Below, in pieces: positions 36,506-40,662 of a stretch of DNA of 40,662 bases. How positions within the stretch are numbered: position 1 is the first letter of the stretch; each line of letters starts with the position of its first letter. The stretch spans positions 1-40,662 of the forward strand of contig DAOWAN010000008.1 in the NCBI GenBank assembly GCA_030634545.1, written 5' to 3'. The position numbers and the translations under genes are program-made. The DNA comes from Candidatus Nanohalarchaeota archaeon (GTDB lineage Archaea > EX4484-52 > B79-G9). The notes beneath the pieces are model-generated. The model ran no database searches, was not told where the DNA came from, and saw only the letters and a program-made list of their open reading frames with translations.

Positions 36506-36997
36506 ATGAAGTTCATTTTACTCGTGTTTTTTTTAGTCATTTCATTAGGCACCCCAGCATGCGCACATGAGATTACTGTCGGGGTAGCGTCTCTTGGTAA
36601 TGAGTATTCCAGAAATGACTATATTGTCTCAGAAAGTAACGGAATCATTACCGGAATTATTTCGCGGGGGCTTACGACAAGTGTGGATGTACAGGGAGAT
36701 TTTGAGTTGACACAGGATTCAGCAGGGAATAAGTTTTATGTTTTTTTTACAAGAGGAACCAGAGACAGTATTGATTCCCGTGCAAAGTACTTGATGGACA
36801 ATACATTTGAGAAGTTTTACAGCCCGAGTTTCGGTTTTGAACTTGAGGATAAGAAACAGATTCTGATTAGTACGATTTATGATACTTTCGATATTATCGG
36901 AAATGAGAGACTCAGAGCAGGCAATTATAATCTCTTGATAAGATATGAGAGACTTGCTTTTGGCAGACCGCAGATCAGTATTACAAAATCAAACTGA
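36506..36997 (+). CDS. Secreted protein of unknown function
   Basis: Signal peptide MKFILLVFFLVISLGTPACA; TATA aagtttaaatac about 27 nt upstream. Confidence 0.65.
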   Translation: MKFILLVFFLVISLGTPACAHEITVGVASLGNEYSRNDYIVSESNGIITGIISRGLTTSVDVQGDFELTQDSAGNKFYVFFTRGTRDSIDSRAKYLMDNTFEKFYSPSFGFELEDKKQILISTIYDTFDIIGNERLRAGNYNLLIRYERLAFGRPQISITKSN

Positions 36998-38068
36998 GAC
37001 ATAGACCGCCATTGTCTTTTTTGCGATTGCAGACCAGTCATCTATCTTATCTAGTCTTTCTTTTGCGCTCTTTGCAAGAGTCACTCTGAGTTGTCTGTCT
37101 TTCAGGAGTTTTATAGTCTTTTTTGCCAGATGCTCCTTCGACGATGGTTTGTGAGTAAGAATACATCCTTGAAAAAGTTCTTTTGCACCGACATTTTCCG
37201 ATAGGATGACCGGGAGATTTGCATCTATTGCATCAAGACATGCGATACCAAAAGGCTCATGGACAGAAGGCATGACGAAAATGCTCGCACTTCTGAAGTA
37301 TGCAGCTAACTCTTTGTCCTGTACGAAACCAGGAAATTCAAATGAATCATATACTCCAATCGTTTTTGCGAAGTTCTCCAGACTTTCTTTGAGATGACCA
37401 TCTCCGACAACAATGAATCGACAATCCGGTATTCGCTTTAAGATGTCTACTGATGCATATATAAGATATTCAATTCCTTTCTGGAAAGTAAGACGTGATG
37501 CACACATGACCAGAGGAATTTCTTTCCTCATTCCAGATACTTTGGGAAGAAGGGAGGAATAGTTGTAAATCACACTTATTTTTTGGGGGTCTGTATTGTA
37601 GTGAAACAGGATTTCCTGTTTCATGAGGTTGCTCACAGTGATTACAGCATCAGATTCAATAATTGCTGTTTTTTCAATATCAGATATTACGCTTTCAGTA
37701 GGTGCATCTTTTGCGCATCTCATATATTCAAGAGAATGAACAGTATGAACCCAGCGAATATTTATTTTTTTTGCAGCATTGACGCCGAACCAGTCATGCG
37801 TATGGATAACATCGAAATCAGTTGATTCTACCAACTTAACAATTGCGCGAGTATAGTTTTTGTCCAATTCTCCAGAATCTTTCATACTTGTGTTTATCTT
37901 ATGGATTATCAGATTTTTAGGAATAATTTCAGGTACATTTTCTTCTGGAAGAACAAGATGGACTTCTGCACCCTGCGCGCACAGGTTTCTTACGATATGC
38001 GTTATATGGATATCCATACCACCAGTGATTCTCCTATCAAAACCCCAGCCAGCCATCAGTATCTTCAT
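36989..38068 (-). CDS. Glycosyltransferase family 4 (GT-B)
   Basis: MAGWGFDRRITGGMDIHITHIVRNLCAQGAEVHLVLP...ASRLTFQKGIEYLIYAS...SVHEPFGIACLDAIDANLPVI. Confidence 0.93.
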   Translation of the reverse strand: MKILMAGWGFDRRITGGMDIHITHIVRNLCAQGAEVHLVLPEENVPEIIPKNLIIHKINTSMKDSGELDKNYTRAIVKLVESTDFDVIHTHDWFGVNAAKKINIRWVHTVHSLEYMRCAKDAPTESVISDIEKTAIIESDAVITVSNLMKQEILFHYNTDPQKISVIYNYSSLLPKVSGMRKEIPLVMCASRLTFQKGIEYLIYASVDILKRIPDCRFIVVGDGHLKESLENFAKTIGVYDSFEFPGFVQDKELAAYFRSASIFVMPSVHEPFGIACLDAIDANLPVILSENVGAKELFQGCILTHKPSSKEHLAKKTIKLLKDRQLRVTLAKSAKERLDKIDDWSAIAKKTMAVYVSV

Positions 38069-38141
38069 GGATATTGATTGAAATCTAATTTATATTAATT
38101 GAAGCATGCATAGAGAAATTAAGTGTTAAGCAGATGATGAT

Positions 38142-38453
38142 ATGAACATTACAAGTATTATAGAGCGCATGAAGGAGTTTCTTGAATTAACAGAAGCTAA
38201 GATCACTGTTTTTTTTATTCTTTTTGTAATTTCGTTTTCAATATTTGGTCCGTTTTTTTCCGGGTTCTGGTCTTTTGTTTTATTCCTGGTATATACTTAT
38301 GTATATTCATGTATGATGGGCAAGAAAATAGAGAATATCATCAAAAAAGGAATGAAAGTATCAGAGCAACAGATTGTAGGATATGGCACAATACACCTTA
38401 TATCCATATTACTGATTGTTTTGGTTGCGAAGTATTTTTCAGCAAGTGGTTGA
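38142..38453 (+). CDS. Small membrane protein, unknown
   Basis: Hydrophobic segments VFFILFVISFSIFGPFFSGFWSFVLFLVYTYVYSCMMG and YGTIHLISILLIVLVAKYF. Confidence 0.6.
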   Translation: MNITSIIERMKEFLELTEAKITVFFILFVISFSIFGPFFSGFWSFVLFLVYTYVYSCMMGKKIENIIKKGMKVSEQQIVGYGTIHLISILLIVLVAKYFSASG

Positions 38454-38691
38454 GAATATAGATTATTTCTTAGATATGCCACTGACGCAACAGATTTATA
38501 ATATTGTAAAGTTACATAATCCGAAGTTCCATGGTGAATCTTATGATTACAGGAAAGGTACTTTGTGACATATATCTGCCACAGGAAAACTATAAATCAA
38601 CATATGATGCAGGACCATTGAGCATGAAGAAATATTCTATACTTAATGTGAACTTCTTTCAACAGAACAAATAGATGACCTTATTGATAAG

Positions 38692-38967
38692 ATGGTTAAG
38701 GGTTTTACAGATTTCAGTCCTTATGGTTTGTGTAAATCTATTCGTATACGAGACATTTGTAAAGATGAAGATGACAGCAGGGCAAGATACATTACTGTTT
38801 GTGGAGAGTGTCCAAGAGACTATCATAGTACTATGATAGATAAAGTGAAAGAAAAAGTACACAAGATAGCAGGGACATCTGTGATCTATGTGGAAAAGCC
38901 AGTTAATTTGTCTGTTAGCGAGAAGACTAATAATCCGAATCTTTTCGTTTACAAATCCAGAAGATGA
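38692..38967 (+). CDS. Small uncharacterised protein, possibly 5'-extended or frameshifted
   Basis: MVKGFTDFSPYGLCKSIRIRDICKDEDD...VCGECPRDYHSTMIDKVKEKVHKIAGTSVIYVEKPV; coding-like sequence continues upstream without an ATG. Confidence 0.5.
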   Translation: MVKGFTDFSPYGLCKSIRIRDICKDEDDSRARYITVCGECPRDYHSTMIDKVKEKVHKIAGTSVIYVEKPVNLSVSEKTNNPNLFVYKSRR

Positions 38968-39082
38968 TTTACAGAACTCTTTTCATTCCAATTACCGACA
39001 TTAACTATAAATAATTTCTTCGTGATTATATTGTAATATATTTAATTATATGAGGATATAAAGTAATATTATATGTGATTCT

Positions 39083-39784
39083 ATGAAAGCAGTAATTCTT
39101 GCAGGCGGAAAAGGCACAAGGCTGCGCCCGCTGACCTATGCCATCCCAAAGCCACTGTTGCCGATAAACGAGAGACCAATGCTTGAGCATATACTTCTCT
39201 ATCTTAAGAAGTATGGCATAACAGAGGTTTTTATGACTATAGGATATCTTGGATACCAGATAAAGAGCTATTTCGGTGACGGGTCAGAACTTGGAATAAA
39301 GATAAAATATGTTGAGGAAAAGAAGCCGCTTGGCACTGCCGGATGCCTTAACATGATCAAGGGTGAGCTGGACGATACATTCATCCTTATAGGCGGCGAT
39401 AATCTTACGACACTTGACCTTGACAAGTTCATTGAATTTCATAAGAAAAGCAATAGTATCGGAACAGTTGCCTTATTTAAGCTTGAGGAGAAGATTGAGT
39501 ATGGCATATACAAATTAAATAACGATTCTTCTGTAAATGGATTTCTTGAAAAGCCAACGCACACACATCTTGCAGGTACTATGATTTTTGCACTGGAGCC
39601 AGGCATATTTGAGTTCATACCAGAGAATAAAGAGCATTCAGTCATTAACCTGACAGACGACATAATCCCAAAAGTCTTAAAAAGTGATAAAAAGTTTTCA
39701 GGATATGCTTTTGGCGATTATTGGGTAGATATCGGAAGGCTGAGCGATTATGAAAATGCGCATACCCACCAGCATTTTAAGTAG
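39083..39784 (+). CDS. Sugar-phosphate nucleotidyltransferase
   Basis: MKAVILAGGKGTRLRPLTYAIPKPLLPINERPMLEHIL; VNGFLEKP; YWVDIGRLSDYENA. Confidence 0.95.
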   Translation: MKAVILAGGKGTRLRPLTYAIPKPLLPINERPMLEHILLYLKKYGITEVFMTIGYLGYQIKSYFGDGSELGIKIKYVEEKKPLGTAGCLNMIKGELDDTFILIGGDNLTTLDLDKFIEFHKKSNSIGTVALFKLEEKIEYGIYKLNNDSSVNGFLEKPTHTHLAGTMIFALEPGIFEFIPENKEHSVINLTDDIIPKVLKSDKKFSGYAFGDYWVDIGRLSDYENAHTHQHFK

Positions 39785-40197
39785 GATGGGTTTTCTTTTT
39801 TACTTTCGGAAGTATTGCGGAAGTACTTTACTTTAGTATTTGTGTAAAGTAAGCTTCAAAGGTTTACACTTTGTGCTGAGTCGTTTCGCATTGACATTCT
39901 GGATCATGAACTTTGTTTTTGAAATAATAATCAAGGGTTATATCTTAATGCCTAACCTCTCAAAGTGTACTTAACATTTTGGCTAATGTCACCAAATGAT
40001 AACATAAGTGCCTTGGGCAGTGATTTGTGCAACAACACCGGCGCGGATGATGAAAACAATAGATTTATAAATATAGCGCCAATTATCTAATCATTAATAA
40101 GTAGTAAGTATTGTATGGTGACAAATGGAGAAAAAATAGAAAGAGTCATGAAGGTAAGCAATCGAAAGTTCATACAAAAATTAAGGTGGAATGATTT

Positions 40198-40662
40198 GTG
40201 AAAACTGATAATAAAGAAATAGAAAGGGCATATTGGAACCAAGAAAAAAATAATGAACAATATGAAGATAATAATTTTACCGTTTGGACTGACGAGATGG
40301 CACGAGGAAAGCTTATTGGTCATCTGGATAAAATTTTGCGCGATCCCAAATATATTGTTGCTGATTTGGGCTGTGGACCAGGACATATCTTGCCGTATCT
40401 TTCTTCGTTATGTAAAAAGGTAATAAAAATAGACTACGCAGAGAATATGTTAGAGGTAGCCGAAAGGAGAAATACTGATTTGCCAAACATTACTTACATA
40501 CAGGATGATATGAGGAATCTGCAAAGGTGGTATGATACATTTAACATTGCGATAGCAACAAATTCCATATTGCCAAATTCTATAGACGATGCAGATCAAA
40601 TGGTGATAGAAATTTTTAAGTCTCTTAAAGAGGGTGGAGTATGCGTTGCTGTCATGCCTTCA
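40198..40662 (+). CDS. SAM-dependent class I methyltransferase, 3' truncated by window (GTG start)
   Basis: VKTDNKEIERAYWNQ...IVADLGCGPGHILPYLSSLCKKVIKIDYAENMLEVAERRN; motif I DLGCGPG. Confidence 0.8.
   Translation, partial: MKTDNKEIERAYWNQEKNNEQYEDNNFTVWTDEMARGKLIGHLDKILRDPKYIVADLGCGPGHILPYLSSLCKKVIKIDYAENMLEVAERRNTDLPNITYIQDDMRNLQRWYDTFNIAIATNSILPNSIDDADQMVIEIFKSLKEGGVCVAVMPS

Noticed and set aside
1-40662. CRISPR array, rRNA or complete insertion sequence
   Set aside because: No regularly spaced repeats, rRNA signatures or transposase genes seen by eye.

Overview
Archaeal chromosomal window, about 40% GC by eye. Evidence: archaeal RpoL, TFS, PCNA, eL15, RNase P Rpp30/Pop5, a Sec11-type signal peptidase, GGPP synthase, and TATA boxes about 25 nt upstream of starts. 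Lineage is not determined; DPANN-like content is possible. Left part, mostly minus strand: a truncated Ski2-like helicase, winged-helix protein, EamA transporter, trpS, a paralogous pair of orphan helical proteins, a split permease, a Cys-repeat lipoprotein, and a complete trpEGDCFBA operon. Middle: eL15, rpoL, signal peptidase, TFS, OB-fold protein, PCNA, a poxvirus/bacterial-type topoisomerase IB candidate, rhomboid protease, wHTH plus a 2774-aa surface protein with two zinc ribbons in its C-terminal tail. Right: two KaiC-like ATPases, polyprenyl synthase, SpoIIM-like protein, RNase P subunits, a glycosyltransferase, a nucleotidyltransferase and a truncated methyltransferase. The most exciting signal is noncoding. 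Four dispersed copies (8349-8453, 17361-17510, 33191-33295, 34293-34453) share one architecture: two adjacent hairpins, complementary loops (kissing loop or pseudoknot), and flanking TATAG/CTATA/ACTATA strands that allow alternative pairing. The helices are preserved by compensatory changes between copies. I do not recognise this as a known family. A second oddity is a pair of two-hairpin cassettes at 3' gene ends, each flanked by a duplicate of the last ~33-41 nt of the adjacent gene.
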